Shown: positions 7,683-15,061, counted from the first letter of the stretch. The stretch: DNA of 23,693 bases from Oscillospiraceae bacterium (GCA_021771675.1 JAETOP010000054.1:1-23693), one strand, 5' to 3'. Notes: generated by a model not told the origin, from the sequence alone. Program-made: numbers and translations.

Positions 7683-8254
7683 GAATGAGGAATTGGAAGC
7701 GCAGGGCGCTTCACCCCAATGCCGCACGGAGATAGAGGTAATCGTTACCCTCGAACTGAAGCCCGGTAACGTTTTCTGGGTAGAATGTTGAGTGGTGGAA
7801 GGGAATGGCTTCTGAGAAAGGCTCCCCTGTGTAAGGGGAGCTGGCACGGCGAAGCCGTGACTGAGGGACTGTACAGCAGGCACTAAAATGATTGTTCAGT
7901 CCAATGTGGAAAGGTACGCTCCAATGCTCTCCCCTTTTCCATTATAACAGGGTGCAATGCTAAAGAGACAGCGGTAGACGAACACTTCCGGTATTCGCCC
8001 GACATGGTACAAATATAGGACATTTTACTGCACAGTCCCTCAGTCAGCTTCGCTGACAGCTCCCCTTACACAGGGGAGCCTTGGGTGCTCCCGCACCAGT
8101 GTAGCCAACGAGGAACGGCATAAAACCATAACCTGCCCGGCGGGCTCATGACGTAAACCCTACGGGTATCCCGCCAAATACCAATTTGTAAATTGGCTAA
8201 GTTAAGCCGATAAGCACATTCCTAATTCCCAATTCCCAAAAAGGAGTTTTATCT
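7683..8254. repeat. 570-nt intergenic repeat pair in inverted orientation
   Basis: There is no gene between ruvC and ruvA. A left arm (7819-7876) and a right arm (8028-8082) are inverted copies of each other: each has the hairpin GCTCCCC/GGGGAGC, a second small hairpin with a GAA or TTC loop, and CTGAGGGACTGTNCAG. The second hairpin is CACGGC/GCCGTG on the left but GTCAGC/GCTGAC on the right. Around these lie GAATGAGGAATTGG just after ruvC and, inverted, CATTCCTAATTCCCAATTCC (8217-8236) just before the ruvA ribosome-binding site, so the insertion may extend over the whole gap. Related copies lie at 10780-11100, 1-190 and 23573-23693. It separates ruvC from ruvAB. Confidence 0.75.
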
Positions 8255-8854
8255 ATGTTATATTATGTTTCCGGCAATGTTTCCGTTTTGGAGCCGGGGC
8301 TGGCGGTGATCGACTGCGGCGGAGTGGGCTACGGCTGCCGCATCACCGCCTATACCGCCGCCCAGCTGAAGCTGAATACCAGCGCCCGGCTTTTCATCAC
8401 CGAGTCCATCCGGGAGGATGCCTACGACCTATACGGCTTTTCCTCCCGGGAGGAGCAGCGCTGCTATGAGCTGCTGACCTCCGTCAATGGTGTGGGGCCC
8501 AAGGCGGCCATGGCGATTCTGTCCGCCGGGGGGCCTCAGAATTTCACCCTGGCCGTCATGACCGGGGATGAAAAAATCCTCACCGCCGCCCAGGGCATCG
8601 GCAAAAAGATCGCCCAGCGGATCATTTTGGAGCTGAAGGACAAAATCGGCGGCGGCAGCATGGAGCTGGACTTCTCCGCCGGCGTCAGTGCGGCGGCCCC
8701 CCAGGCCACCGGCTCCCTGGCCATGGCCACGGCGGCCCTCCAGGAGCTGGGCTACTCCCCGGCGGAGATCAACACCGCCCTCAAAGGAGTCGACCCCAAG
8801 GCCAGCACCGAGGAAATGGTGCGCTACGCCCTGCGGGCAATGGTCCTAAAATAG
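8255..8854 (+). CDS. ruvA: Holliday junction branch migration protein RuvA
   Basis: RuvA binds four-way junctions as a tetramer and loads the RuvB motor. The 199-aa protein is full length: N-terminal OB-fold (MLYYVSGNVSVLEPGLAVID), then tandem helix-hairpin-helix segments (SREEQRCYELLTSVNGVGPK and AAQGIGKKIAQRIILELKDK), an Ala/Gly-rich linker, and the C-terminal RuvB-binding domain (ATAALQELGYSPAEINTAL). An AAAAAGGAG ribosome-binding site lies before the ATG. The stop codon sits at the start of the AGATATAAGATATGAGATA repeat run. ruvB follows after 91 nt, most of which is a long hairpin. Confidence 0.96.
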   Translation: MLYYVSGNVSVLEPGLAVIDCGGVGYGCRITAYTAAQLKLNTSARLFITESIREDAYDLYGFSSREEQRCYELLTSVNGVGPKAAMAILSAGGPQNFTLAVMTGDEKILTAAQGIGKKIAQRIILELKDKIGGGSMELDFSAGVSAAAPQATGSLAMATAALQELGYSPAEINTALKGVDPKASTEEMVRYALRAMVLK

Positions 8855-8930
8855 ATATAAGATATGAGATACAAGATATAAGATAGCGGTAACTATCTCA
8901 TATCTCATATCTTATATCTTCTATCTCACA
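8852..8930 (+). repeat. Long AT-rich inverted repeat between ruvA and ruvB
   Basis: The left arm is a run of GATATAAGATATGAGATA-type units that begins at the ruvA stop codon; after a CGGTA loop, a near-complementary right arm (CTATCTCATATCTCATATCT...) follows and ends about 15 nt before ruvB. The imperfect stem is roughly 33 bp. No U-tract follows it in either direction, so it is not an ordinary terminator. The same words occur at 2920-2945 and 16638-16670. Confidence 0.7.
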
Positions 8931-8945
8931 CGTGTTGGAGGTTTT

Positions 8946-9983
8946 ATGAGCTTAGAATTTTCCGAAGGGCTGGAAGCGCCCATTATTTCCCCCACCTTTG
9001 TGCCCCAGGATTCGGCGGAAATCGGCCTGCGGCCCAAGCTGCTTGCCGACTACACGGGCCAGGAGAAGGCCAAGGGGAATCTGTCCATCTACATCGAGGC
9101 CGCCCGGCAGCGGGGAGAGTGCCTAGATCATACCTTGCTCTACGGCCCTCCCGGTCTGGGCAAGACCACCCTGGCGGGGGTCATCGCCAACGAGATGGGG
9201 GTGAACATCCGCATCACCTCCGGCCCGGCCATTGAAAAGCCCGGGGATCTGGCGGCCCTGCTGACCAACCTGAACCCCGGGGACATTCTCTTCATCGACG
9301 AAATCCACCGCCTGAACCGGGTGGTGGAGGAAATTCTCTACCCCGCCATGGAGGATTTTGCCATCGACATCATCGTGGGCAAGGGCCCCAGCGCCAACTC
9401 CATTCGGCTGGATCTGCCCAAATTCACCCTGGTGGGGGCCACCACCCGGGCGGGGCAGCTCTCCGCCCCTCTGCGGGATCGGTTCGGCGTCTCCCTCCGC
9501 CTGGAGCTGTACCAGCCGGAGGAGCTGGCTAAGATTGTCACCCGCTCCGCTGCAATTCTCGGCATGGAAATCGACCCCCGGGGCGCCATGGAGATCGCCT
9601 CCCGGAGCCGGGGCACCCCCCGGATTGCCAACCGGTTCCTTCGCCGGGTGCGGGACTTCGCGCAGATCATGGGGGACGGCACCATCACCAAGGAGGCCGC
9701 CGACCTGGCCCTCAGCCGCCTGGAGGTGGACAAGCTGGGCTTAGACGCCGTGGATCGCCGGATGCTCACCGCCATCATCCAGAATTACAGCGGCGGCCCG
9801 GTTGGCCTGGAAACTCTGGCCGCCACCATCGGTGAAGAGTCCGTCACACTGGAGGACGTCTATGAGCCCTATCTGATGCAGCTGGGCTTCCTCACCCGCA
9901 CCCCCCGGGGCCGCTGCGTCACCCCCCTGGCCTATGAGCACCTGCACATCCCCTTCGAGGGGCAGACCCAGTTCAGCCTGTGA
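8946..9983 (+). CDS. ruvB: Holliday junction branch migration ATPase RuvB
   Basis: RuvB is the hexameric AAA+ motor that pumps DNA through the RuvA-bound junction. The 345-aa product has Walker [10 protein letters not shown] (residues 67-75), Walker B and DEIHR near 117-122, sensor GATTRAG near 165, the arginine-finger region LRDRFGV, and a C-terminal winged helix ending with [22 protein letters not shown] ribosome-binding site ends about 7 nt before the ATG. The gene closes the ruv cluster; 13 nt after its stop a palindromic element begins. Confidence 0.97.
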   Translation: MSLEFSEGLEAPIISPTFVPQDSAEIGLRPKLLADYTGQEKAKGNLSIYIEAARQRGECLDHTLLYGPPGLGKTTLAGVIANEMGVNIRITSGPAIEKPGDLAALLTNLNPGDILFIDEIHRLNRVVEEILYPAMEDFAIDIIVGKGPSANSIRLDLPKFTLVGATTRAGQLSAPLRDRFGVSLRLELYQPEELAKIVTRSAAILGMEIDPRGAMEIASRSRGTPRIANRFLRRVRDFAQIMGDGTITKEAADLALSRLEVDKLGLDAVDRRMLTAIIQNYSGGPVGLETLAATIGEESVTLEDVYEPYLMQLGFLTRTPRGRCVTPLAYEHLHIPFEGQTQFSL

Positions 9984-9996
9984 GGTTTTCTCTCAA

Positions 9997-10159
9997 GGGA
10001 ACCACTGTTTAAATCGGCAAGAGCTGATGGCGAGAGATTTTCTTTCAGATAAAAGTTCAGAAATTGGAGGAATACTGTATGTATTTCCCAATTTCTGAAC
10101 TGCACAGCTAGAAGAAAATATCCGCCACTCAGCCGCAGACGATTTAATCAGTGGTTCCC
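9997..10159 (+). repeat. 163-nt palindromic element, copy A
   Basis: The whole element can fold into one long hairpin with three tiers: outer GGGAACCACTG / CAGTGGTTCCC (ends at 9997 and 10159), middle TGGCG..ATTTTCTT / AAGAAAAT..CGCCA, and inner GTTCAGAAATTGG / CCAATTTCTGAAC (10055-10100). Between tiers lie segments shared with copy B at 19698-19858, namely AAATCGGCAAGAGCTGA on the left and CTCAGCCGCAGACGATTTA on the right. No U-tract follows. It could be a small non-autonomous mobile element or a structured RNA; I do not recognise the family. Confidence 0.8.
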
Positions 10160-10234
10160 AAGGGCGGACAATTGTCCCCGGGGTGTAATATTGCATAAAG
10201 GCTACGAAAAATTTACGAAAATTCTTATAAAGGA

Positions 10235-10263
10235 TTGACAAATTGCTTTTGCCCGTGTATAAT
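10235..10263 (+). promoter_or_regulatory. Consensus sigma-A promoter for the zinc-ribbon gene
   Basis: TTGACA (10235-10240), a 17-nt spacer and TATAAT (10258-10263) match the consensus at every position. The start site would be near 10270, leaving a leader of about 94 nt that contains the small hairpin GTGGC/GCCAC (about 10271-10288). Confidence 0.9.
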
Positions 10264-10363
10264 CCTAACCAGTGGCAGTATTCCGCCACATATTCCAGAC
10301 CCTGCGTATCAACCATTCCGGTAGACTTTCACGGGGCAATAAAAATGGAGAGAGGTTTTTCCA

Positions 10364-10642
10364 ATGTACGAAGACAAGACTTTGAAGTGCAAAGATTGCG
10401 GCAACGAGTTCGTGTTCACCGCCGGTGAGCAGGCTTTCTACGCTGAGCGTGGCTTCCAGAATGAGCCCCAGCGCTGCAAGGCATGCCGGGACGCCCGCAA
10501 GAACAGCACCCGTGGCCCCCGTGAGTTCTTCACCGCTACCTGCGCACGCTGCGGCGGCGAGGCTAAGGTTCCCTTCGAGCCCAAGTCCGACCGTCCCGTG
10601 TACTGCAGCGAGTGCTTCGCTCAGATGCGTGCCAACGGCTAA
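10364..10642 (+). CDS. Small double zinc-ribbon protein (CxxC-x17-CxxC type)
   Basis: A 92-aa protein with four CxxC pairs: C9/C12 and C38/C41 form a first zinc-ribbon (KCKDCGNEFVFTAGEQAFYA, typical of the 'probable zinc-ribbon' family), and C60/C63 with C81/C84 form a CxxC-x17-CxxC ribbon. Such proteins are widespread in Clostridia and their function is not established; nucleic-acid or ribosome contact is a guess. AGAGAGG precedes the ATG by about 8 nt. Codons such as CGT, GCT, GGT and AAG are much commoner than in neighbouring genes, and the promoter is consensus, so high expression is likely. It is a single-gene unit ending in a strong terminator. Confidence 0.88.
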   Translation: MYEDKTLKCKDCGNEFVFTAGEQAFYAERGFQNEPQRCKACRDARKNSTRGPREFFTATCARCGGEAKVPFEPKSDRPVYCSECFAQMRANG

Positions 10643-10659
10643 TCCGCTTCAAAAAACTG

Positions 10660-10690
10660 CCCCGTCCAAATGGACGGGGTGATTTTTTAT
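10660..10690 (+). terminator. Rho-independent terminator of the zinc-ribbon gene
   Basis: CCCCGTCC (10660-10667), loop AAAT, GGACGGGG (10672-10679), then TGATTTTTTAT. An 8-bp perfect GC stem followed by a T-run, 17 nt after the stop codon. Confidence 0.92.
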
Positions 10691-11166
10691 ACTTAGGTGC
10701 CGCTTTTACAGTAGAAAAATCCTCCGCACTCCCCTTTTCACTGTAGGGGCGGGTCAAGACCTGCCCGCTGGGGACGTCAAACAAGAGCAGTTCGTTGAAT
10801 AGTGAAGCGTGACTGCTTCTGAGAAAGGCTCCCCTGTGTAAGGGGAGCTGGCACGGCGTTAGCCGTGACTGAGGGACTGTGCAGTGAAATCTTACGTATT
10901 CACATGCAGTTGGGCGAAAAGGAAATACCTTTCCACATTGGTCTTTAAGAGCGCTTCGGTGCCTGCTGTGCAGTCCCTCAGTCAGCTTCGCTGACAGCTC
11001 CCCTTGCACAGGGGAGCCTCCCTCAAAAGCCATTCCCTTTCACCATTCAACCTTCTACTGCAAAAACGTTACCGGGCGGGTTAGGGCACAAACGATAACG
11101 GGCCATCCCCCTGCAAATTATCAGCGGGCATTGCCCGCCGCCCGGCGCTTCGATTGATGCTCCATT
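10691..11166. repeat. Second inverted pair of the GC-rich repeat
   Basis: No gene lies between the zinc-ribbon terminator and the thrS terminator. A GTAGGGGCGGGTCAAGACC segment (about 10743-10762) is followed by a left arm (10825-10884) with GCTCCCC/GGGGAGC, CACGGC-GTTA-GCCGTG and CTGAGGGACTGTGCAG, and then by an inverted right arm (10966-11019) with GTCAGC-TTC-GCTGAC. The central part (10885-10965) shares GGGCGAAA and TTTCCACATTGG words with the pairs at 2590-2680 and 7880-7930. The trailing part, to about 11130, has AAAACGTTACCGGGCGGGTT. Same family as 7690-8240. Confidence 0.75.
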
Positions 11167-11206
11167 ACTAAAAAATGCAGGATACCCACTGGGGTACCCT
11201 GCATTT
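11167..11206 (-). terminator. Rho-independent terminator of thrS
   Basis: Read on the minus strand, AAATGCAGGGTACC pairs with GGTATCCTGCATTT (one mismatch) around the loop CCAGTG and is followed by TTTTTTAG. It lies 15 nt after the thrS stop. Confidence 0.85.
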
Positions 11207-11220
11207 CTTGTTCATCAGAT

Positions 11221-13017
11221 TTAAATATCCTTGCTCTTGGAGGCGATTTCCGCCTGGCACTTGGCCAGGAATTCGTCGGGGGTCATGGCGCCCAGGTCGT
11301 CGCCCTTGCGGGTGCGGACGGACACAGTGCCGTTTTCCATATCCCGGTCGCCCACCACCAGCATATAGGGAATCTTCTGCATCTGGGCCTCCCGAATCTT
11401 GTAGCCCAGCTTCTCGGAACGGCAGTCGCTCTCCGCATGGATTCCGGCGGCGAGCAGCTTTTCTTCCAGCTCCCTGGCGTAGCCGTGGGCGCGGTCAGTG
11501 ATGGGCATCACCCGCACCTGGGTGGGCATCATCCACAGGGGAAGAGCGCCGGCGTATTCCTCGATCAGGTAGGCAAGGGTCCGCTCGTAGCAGCCCAGGC
11601 TGGTGCGGTGGATGATATAGGGGGTCTTCTTCTGTCCGTCGGCATCGGTGTATTCCATGCCGAACTGCTTTGCCAGCAGCATGTCAATCTGGATGGTGAC
11701 CAGGGTATCCTCCTTGCCGTAAACGTTCTTATACTGAATGTCCAGCTTGGGGCCGTAGAAGGCAGCCTCGTCAATGCCGATGGAGTACTTCACGTCCAGG
11801 TCGTCCAGAATCTGGCCCATGATCCGCTGGGCCTCATCCCACTGCTCTGCCGTGCCCTCGTACTTGTTCTTGGGGTTGGCAGGGTCCCACTGGGAGAAGC
11901 GGAAGGTGCACTTATCCAGCAGGCCAACGGTGCCCAGGCAGTACTTTGCCAGATCCAGGCAGTTCTTAAACTCCTCTTCCAGCTGTTCAGGACGGAGGAT
12001 CAGGTGGCCCTCGGAAATGGTGAACTGGCGGACACGAATCAGGCCGTGCATTTCCCCGGAATCCTCGTTGCGGAACAGGGTGGAAGTCTCCCCCAGACGC
12101 ATGGGCAAATCCCGGTAGCTCCGGGCACGATTCAGGAATACCTGATACTGGAAGGGGCAGGTCATGGGCCGCAGGGCAAAGCACTCCTTGGTGTCGTCGT
12201 TGGGGTCGCCCAGAACAAACATGCCGTCCAGATAGTGATCCCAGTGGCCGGAAATCTTGTACAAGTCGGACTTGGCCATCAGCGGGGTCTTGGTCAGCAG
12301 GTAGCCCCGCTTCTGCTCCTCGTCCTCTACCCAGCGCTGCAAGGTCTGGATGACCCGTGCGCCCTTGGGCAGCAGGATGGGCAGGCCCTGGCCAATATAG
12401 TCCACTGTGGTAAAGAATTCCAGTTCCCGTCCCAGCTTATTGTGGTCCCGCTTCCGGGCCTCCTCCTGGCGGGCCAGGAAGTCGGTCAGCTCCTCCTTGG
12501 AGGGGAAGCCGATGCCATAAATTCTCTGGAGCATCTTCCGCTTGGAGTCTCCCCGCCAGTAGGCGCCGCAGGAATTCAGCAGCTTAAAGCCGTTGTGCTT
12601 GATGCGGCCGGTGGAATCCAGGTGGGGGCCGGCGCACAGGTCGGTGAACTCGCCCTGGGTATAGAAGGAGATCACGGCATCCTCCGGCAGGTCGTTGATG
12701 AGCTCCACCTTATAGGGCTCGTTTTTCTCCTGCATATAGGCGATGGCTTCGGCCCGGGGCTTCTCGGTGCGCTCCAGGTGGAGGCGCTCCTTGCAGATTT
12801 TCTTCATCTCCGCCTCGATCTTTTCCAGATGCTCCGGGGTGAAGGTGAAGGGGGCGTCGAAGTCGTAGTACCAGCCCTCGTCGATGGCGGGGCCGATGGC
12901 CAGCTGCACCTCGGGCCACAGCCGCTTGATTGCCTGGGCCATCACATGGGAGCAGGTGTGCCAATAGGTCTTGCGGTACTCGGGGTTTTCAAAAGTGTAC
13001 AGGTTTTCTTCGCTCAT
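11221..13017 (-). CDS. thrS: Threonyl-tRNA synthetase lacking the TGS domain
   Basis: Class II synthetase charging tRNA-Thr. The 598-aa protein begins directly in the N2 editing-type domain, with H20 and H24 in HTCSHVMAQAI and the DLCAGPHLDSTG motif near 155, then the catalytic core: class II motif 2 region TSTLFRNEDSGEMHGLIRVR, the zinc ligands (C in MTCPFQ, H in TISEGH, H in IIHRTSLG), motif 3, and the C-terminal anticodon-binding domain. The roughly 60-residue N-terminal TGS domain found in the ~640-aa bacterial enzymes is absent. This start is right because an AAAGGAGGG ribosome-binding site precedes the ATG and the T-box terminator hairpin ends about 30 nt upstream, so there is no room for a TGS domain. 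Expression should be controlled by tRNA-Thr charging through the T-box. Confidence 0.97.
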   Translation of the reverse strand: MSEENLYTFENPEYRKTYWHTCSHVMAQAIKRLWPEVQLAIGPAIDEGWYYDFDAPFTFTPEHLEKIEAEMKKICKERLHLERTEKPRAEAIAYMQEKNEPYKVELINDLPEDAVISFYTQGEFTDLCAGPHLDSTGRIKHNGFKLLNSCGAYWRGDSKRKMLQRIYGIGFPSKEELTDFLARQEEARKRDHNKLGRELEFFTTVDYIGQGLPILLPKGARVIQTLQRWVEDEEQKRGYLLTKTPLMAKSDLYKISGHWDHYLDGMFVLGDPNDDTKECFALRPMTCPFQYQVFLNRARSYRDLPMRLGETSTLFRNEDSGEMHGLIRVRQFTISEGHLILRPEQLEEEFKNCLDLAKYCLGTVGLLDKCTFRFSQWDPANPKNKYEGTAEQWDEAQRIMGQILDDLDVKYSIGIDEAAFYGPKLDIQYKNVYGKEDTLVTIQIDMLLAKQFGMEYTDADGQKKTPYIIHRTSLGCYERTLAYLIEEYAGALPLWMMPTQVRVMPITDRAHGYARELEEKLLAAGIHAESDCRSEKLGYKIREAQMQKIPYMLVVGDRDMENGTVSVRTRKGDDLGAMTPDEFLAKCQAEIASKSKDI

Positions 13018-13045
13018 TGGGTTTACCCTCCTTTAATATTGGGGT

Positions 13046-13294
13046 GAAAAAAGAACATCCCACCCCTGAAAAGATCAGGGGTGGGATGAAAAAATCATTC
13101 CACGGTTCCACCCTGGTTGCAGCGGTGACGCTGCCACTCATTGGCGCATTAACGGGCGCACCCGGCGGGCCATTTCCGACCCACGGCTCAGAAGTGGTAT
13201 CCACCCCGGCAGTTTTACAGAAGCCTTGCAGCAAAATGGCTCCCTCTCTGAGAATCTTACCAGGACGGCGTGTCTTCCTCACAGCCTTTTATTA
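13046..13294 (-). ncRNA. T-box riboswitch, threonine-specific, for thrS
   Basis: On the minus strand the leader contains a stem I region with an AGAGAGGGAGCC stretch, a specifier loop GGATACCACTTCTGAG whose ACC (complement of 13196-13198) is a threonine codon, and the T-box sequence GGGTGGAACCGTGG (complement of 13100-13113). Then comes a terminator, CATCCCACCCCTGA / TCAGGGGTGGGATG (13056-13088), followed by a T-rich run. Uncharged tRNA-Thr (anticodon GGU) would stabilise the antiterminator and let thrS be transcribed. The matching amino acid, codon and downstream gene make this a firm call; the exact 5' end is inferred from the promoter. Confidence 0.95.
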
Positions 13295-13300
13295 AATGAC

Positions 13301-13329
13301 AACTTAGCACATTTTTAGTTAAATGTCAA
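13301..13329 (-). promoter_or_regulatory. Promoter of the T-box-thrS transcript
   Basis: On the minus strand TTGACA (complement of 13324-13329) is followed after 17 nt by TAAGTT, with a TGC extended -10 in front of it. The -10 box is poor but the -35 is perfect and the position fits the start of the T-box leader. Confidence 0.6.
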
Positions 13330-13792
13330 GTGATTTCCGGCAGAAGGAAAATTATAATTTGTGGTGATATTTGCGTAGGGCTTATCTCATGAGCCCGCGG
13401 CCCCGGTGACGACCACTGGGCAGTGCGTTGAACGGTGGAGGGCAATGGCTTCTGAGGAAGGCTCCCGCACCATAGCAACCAACAACGTGCTGCAAAATCG
13501 TTACCGAGCTTATATTGGGGTAACGACCGCAGACCATCCCCGTGCGAGTTTGGGGGGAAGCGCCCTGCGCTTCAAATTACAATTTCCACAACTCTCAGAG
13601 AAAAAAAGAGAGCTCTGCATTCATGGCCCGGAATTGGAAAGATGGCCGGGAAGTGTAGAGTTTCCTCAAGATTTTTCGGTAAAATGTTCAAAGAATCGGC
13701 TAAACGGCCTTGGAAATATCCCATCATAAAAAGTTCTCGACAAGAGTTTTTTCAGGGCTGAACCGCCAGTCCCGCAGCTTCCGCAGTGCTGC
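13330..13792. repeat. Decayed repeat copy; no gene seen
   Basis: The part from about 13385 to 13560 is a rearranged copy of the GC-rich family: GTTGAACGGTGGAGGGCAATGG and CTTCTGAGGAAGGCTCCC correspond to the left arm leader at 7787-7827, and AGCAACCAACAACGTGC and GGGGTAACGACCGCAGACC to the right arm at 58-115. The hairpin core between them has been lost. GGGGGGAAGCGCCCTGCG (13552-13570) recurs at 17811-17828. From 13571 to 13792 I see only unassigned AT-richer sequence, with a weak CTCTC/GAGAG pairing near 13592-13613. Confidence 0.6.
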
Positions 13793-14119
13793 CTATATAT
13801 CCTGCTCCCGAAGCCAGGTCAGGAAGCTCTGTGCCAGGGACAGCTGCTTTGTACTCATATCCTTCAGCAGCTCCGCCACATCCTTCCAGGGTTCGTCATC
13901 ATAGCGAATGGTTCCCGTCAAAAAGGTATCAGGGGTGGTTTCCAGCGCCAGGGCCAGCCTCATGACAACCTCCAAAGAGGGGATGGATGTGGCCCGCTCG
14001 ATGCACGATAAATACTTATCGTTGATGCCCGCCTTCTCGCAAACCTGGGTCTGGCGAAGCCCCAGATCCTTTCTCCGCTGCGCAATTCTCCTGCCGATCT
14101 CGGAGTAGTCCAATTCCAA
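13793..14119 (-). CDS. XRE-family helix-turn-helix regulator, TTG start
   Basis: A 108-aa DNA-binding protein of the Cro/CI (XRE) family. The helix-turn-helix lies at about residues 22-43 (RQTQVCEKAGINDKYLSCIE), within a domain of normal size (about 8-65); the C-terminal 40 residues carry no recognised ligand domain. The start is a TTG at 14119: a strong AAGGAGG sits 10 nt upstream and no in-frame ATG is available. The nearer ATG at 14127 is in another frame and only 2 nt from the ribosome-binding site. It is divergent from the secreted-protein gene at 14387, whose promoter lies in the shared gap, so control of that gene or itself is possible but not shown. Confidence 0.85.
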   Translation of the reverse strand: MELDYSEIGRRIAQRRKDLGLRQTQVCEKAGINDKYLSCIERATSIPSLEVVMRLALALETTPDTFLTGTIRYDDEPWKDVAELLKDMSTKQLSLAQSFLTWLREQDI

Positions 14120-14196
14120 TGATTCATCGCCTCCTTGGGGTACATTCTAACCGCTTTTCTCAAAAGCAAAAACAATTTGAAAGTTGAAAATTCTAC

Positions 14197-14225
14197 TTGA
14201 CATACGAATTTATCAGTTGTATAAT
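14197..14225 (+). promoter_or_regulatory. Consensus sigma-A promoter for the secreted-protein gene
   Basis: TTGACA (14197-14202), a 17-nt spacer and TATAAT (14220-14225). The predicted start near 14232 leaves a leader of about 155 nt before the ATG at 14387. Confidence 0.9.
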
Positions 14226-14231
14226 CGGTTT

Positions 14232-14386
14232 ATCCACTTGAGAGTGGAATTGCTCCTGGCTGTGGGCCGCTTTATTGGGAAGCTCCCTCAGGCAGCGGGT
14301 GTTTTTTGCGGCGGTATTGCCGCCCTGCCAGGTTATTTATCAGCTTCGGCTGTTAAATAAAAATATCAAGAAAGGAGAAACAAAGT
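14232..14386 (+). promoter_or_regulatory. Long structured 5' leader
   Basis: The leader between promoter and start codon has several local hairpins: CCACT-TGAG-AGTGG (14234-14247), GGGA-AGC-TCCC (about 14277-14287), GGCGG-TATT-CCGCC-type pairing near 14310-14325, and CAGC-TTCG-GCTG with a stable UUCG loop (about 14341-14352). GAAAGGAG then forms the ribosome-binding site. I could not match it to a known riboswitch class. It may be an mRNA-stabilising leader of a highly expressed gene or an uncharacterised regulatory RNA. Confidence 0.5.
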
Positions 14387-14953
14387 ATGAAGAAGGTTAT
14401 TTCCCTCGTCCTGGCCATCGCTCTGTTTGCTACTCTGTCTGTTGTCGCATTCGCTGAGGTGGAGACTCACTACGACGGCTACTGCCATCCCTATTTCGGT
14501 GAAATGCTCGTTTACGAGGAATCCGATCTGGACGGCGAGCTGAAGCTGGTGGAAGACGGTGTGTGGCCCTACATGAACAATGGTGAGTTCATCACCGAGG
14601 ATGAGTTCAAGGCTGCTGTCCGCCTGTCCTCCGACCAGGTGGATATCACCATGCCCGCCGGCATGCAAGTGCGTTGGACCAGCCACAACGAGGCCATCAC
14701 CGCCGCTGACCTGGAAGCTTTCACCGACTACAAGAACCTGACCGTTTTCTTCCAGAGAATGGTTAAGACCAACGTTGCCGGTGAGATGACCGTCAAGCTG
14801 TGGCCCTGCCAGCCCAAGAAGGGTCAGCAGGTTGTCGTTCTGGCTCTTGTTGACGGCGCTTGGATCGACCTGGCTCCCATGACCGGTGACAAGACCGTTA
14901 CCGTCACTGTGCCCGAAGGCGTGGAGTCCATCGTTGTCTGCCGTGCTTACTAA
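14387..14953 (+). CDS. Secreted protein of unknown function, probably abundant
   Basis: A 188-aa protein with a clear signal peptide: MKKV, hydrophobic core ISLVLAIALFATLSVVAF and a probable AFA|EV cleavage after residue 23. The mature ~165 residues are acidic, with no transmembrane segment or sortase motif. A region of beta-strand-like text at the C-terminus (GQQVVVLALVDGAWIDLAPM, KTVTVTVPEGVESIVV) suggests an Ig-like or carbohydrate-binding-like fold, but I recognise no family. Codons are shifted to GTT, GCT, CGT and AAG, as in the zinc-ribbon gene and unlike most neighbours. With its consensus promoter, strong ribosome-binding site and strong terminator it forms a single-gene unit built for high output. 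Confidence 0.85.
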   Translation: MKKVISLVLAIALFATLSVVAFAEVETHYDGYCHPYFGEMLVYEESDLDGELKLVEDGVWPYMNNGEFITEDEFKAAVRLSSDQVDITMPAGMQVRWTSHNEAITAADLEAFTDYKNLTVFFQRMVKTNVAGEMTVKLWPCQPKKGQQVVVLALVDGAWIDLAPMTGDKTVTVTVPEGVESIVVCRAY

Positions 14954-14990
14954 TTCCTAAGCACCAGTACATGACTTCTATTCAGGCAAA

Positions 14991-15025
14991 CACCCCCCGC
15001 ACCCATGTGCGGGGGGTGCTTTTTT
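14991..15025 (+). terminator. Strong rho-independent terminator
   Basis: CACCCCCCGCAC (14991-15002), loop CCAT, GTGCGGGGGGTG (15007-15018), then CTTTTTTG. A 12-bp perfect stem plus T-run, 38 nt after the stop of the secreted-protein gene. Confidence 0.95.
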
Positions 15026-15061
15026 GTTATAACATTGTCCGCTTTAAGGAATATATTATAT

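Noticed and set aside
9997..10159. Palindromic element read as an ordinary terminator of ruvB
   Set aside because: The fold is far longer than a terminator, has conserved internal segments shared with a second copy, and lacks a T-run.
7683..11100. CRISPR array, suggested by recurring hairpin repeats
   Set aside because: Copies are inverted, hundreds of bases apart and not regularly spaced by unique spacers; no cas genes are present.
11437..13047. 536-codon open frame on the plus strand opposite thrS
   Set aside because: Antisense shadow of ThrRS; it reads out of the T-box region and has no protein character.
12989..13282. 97-codon frame on the minus strand upstream of thrS
   Set aside because: It simply translates the T-box riboswitch and its terminator.
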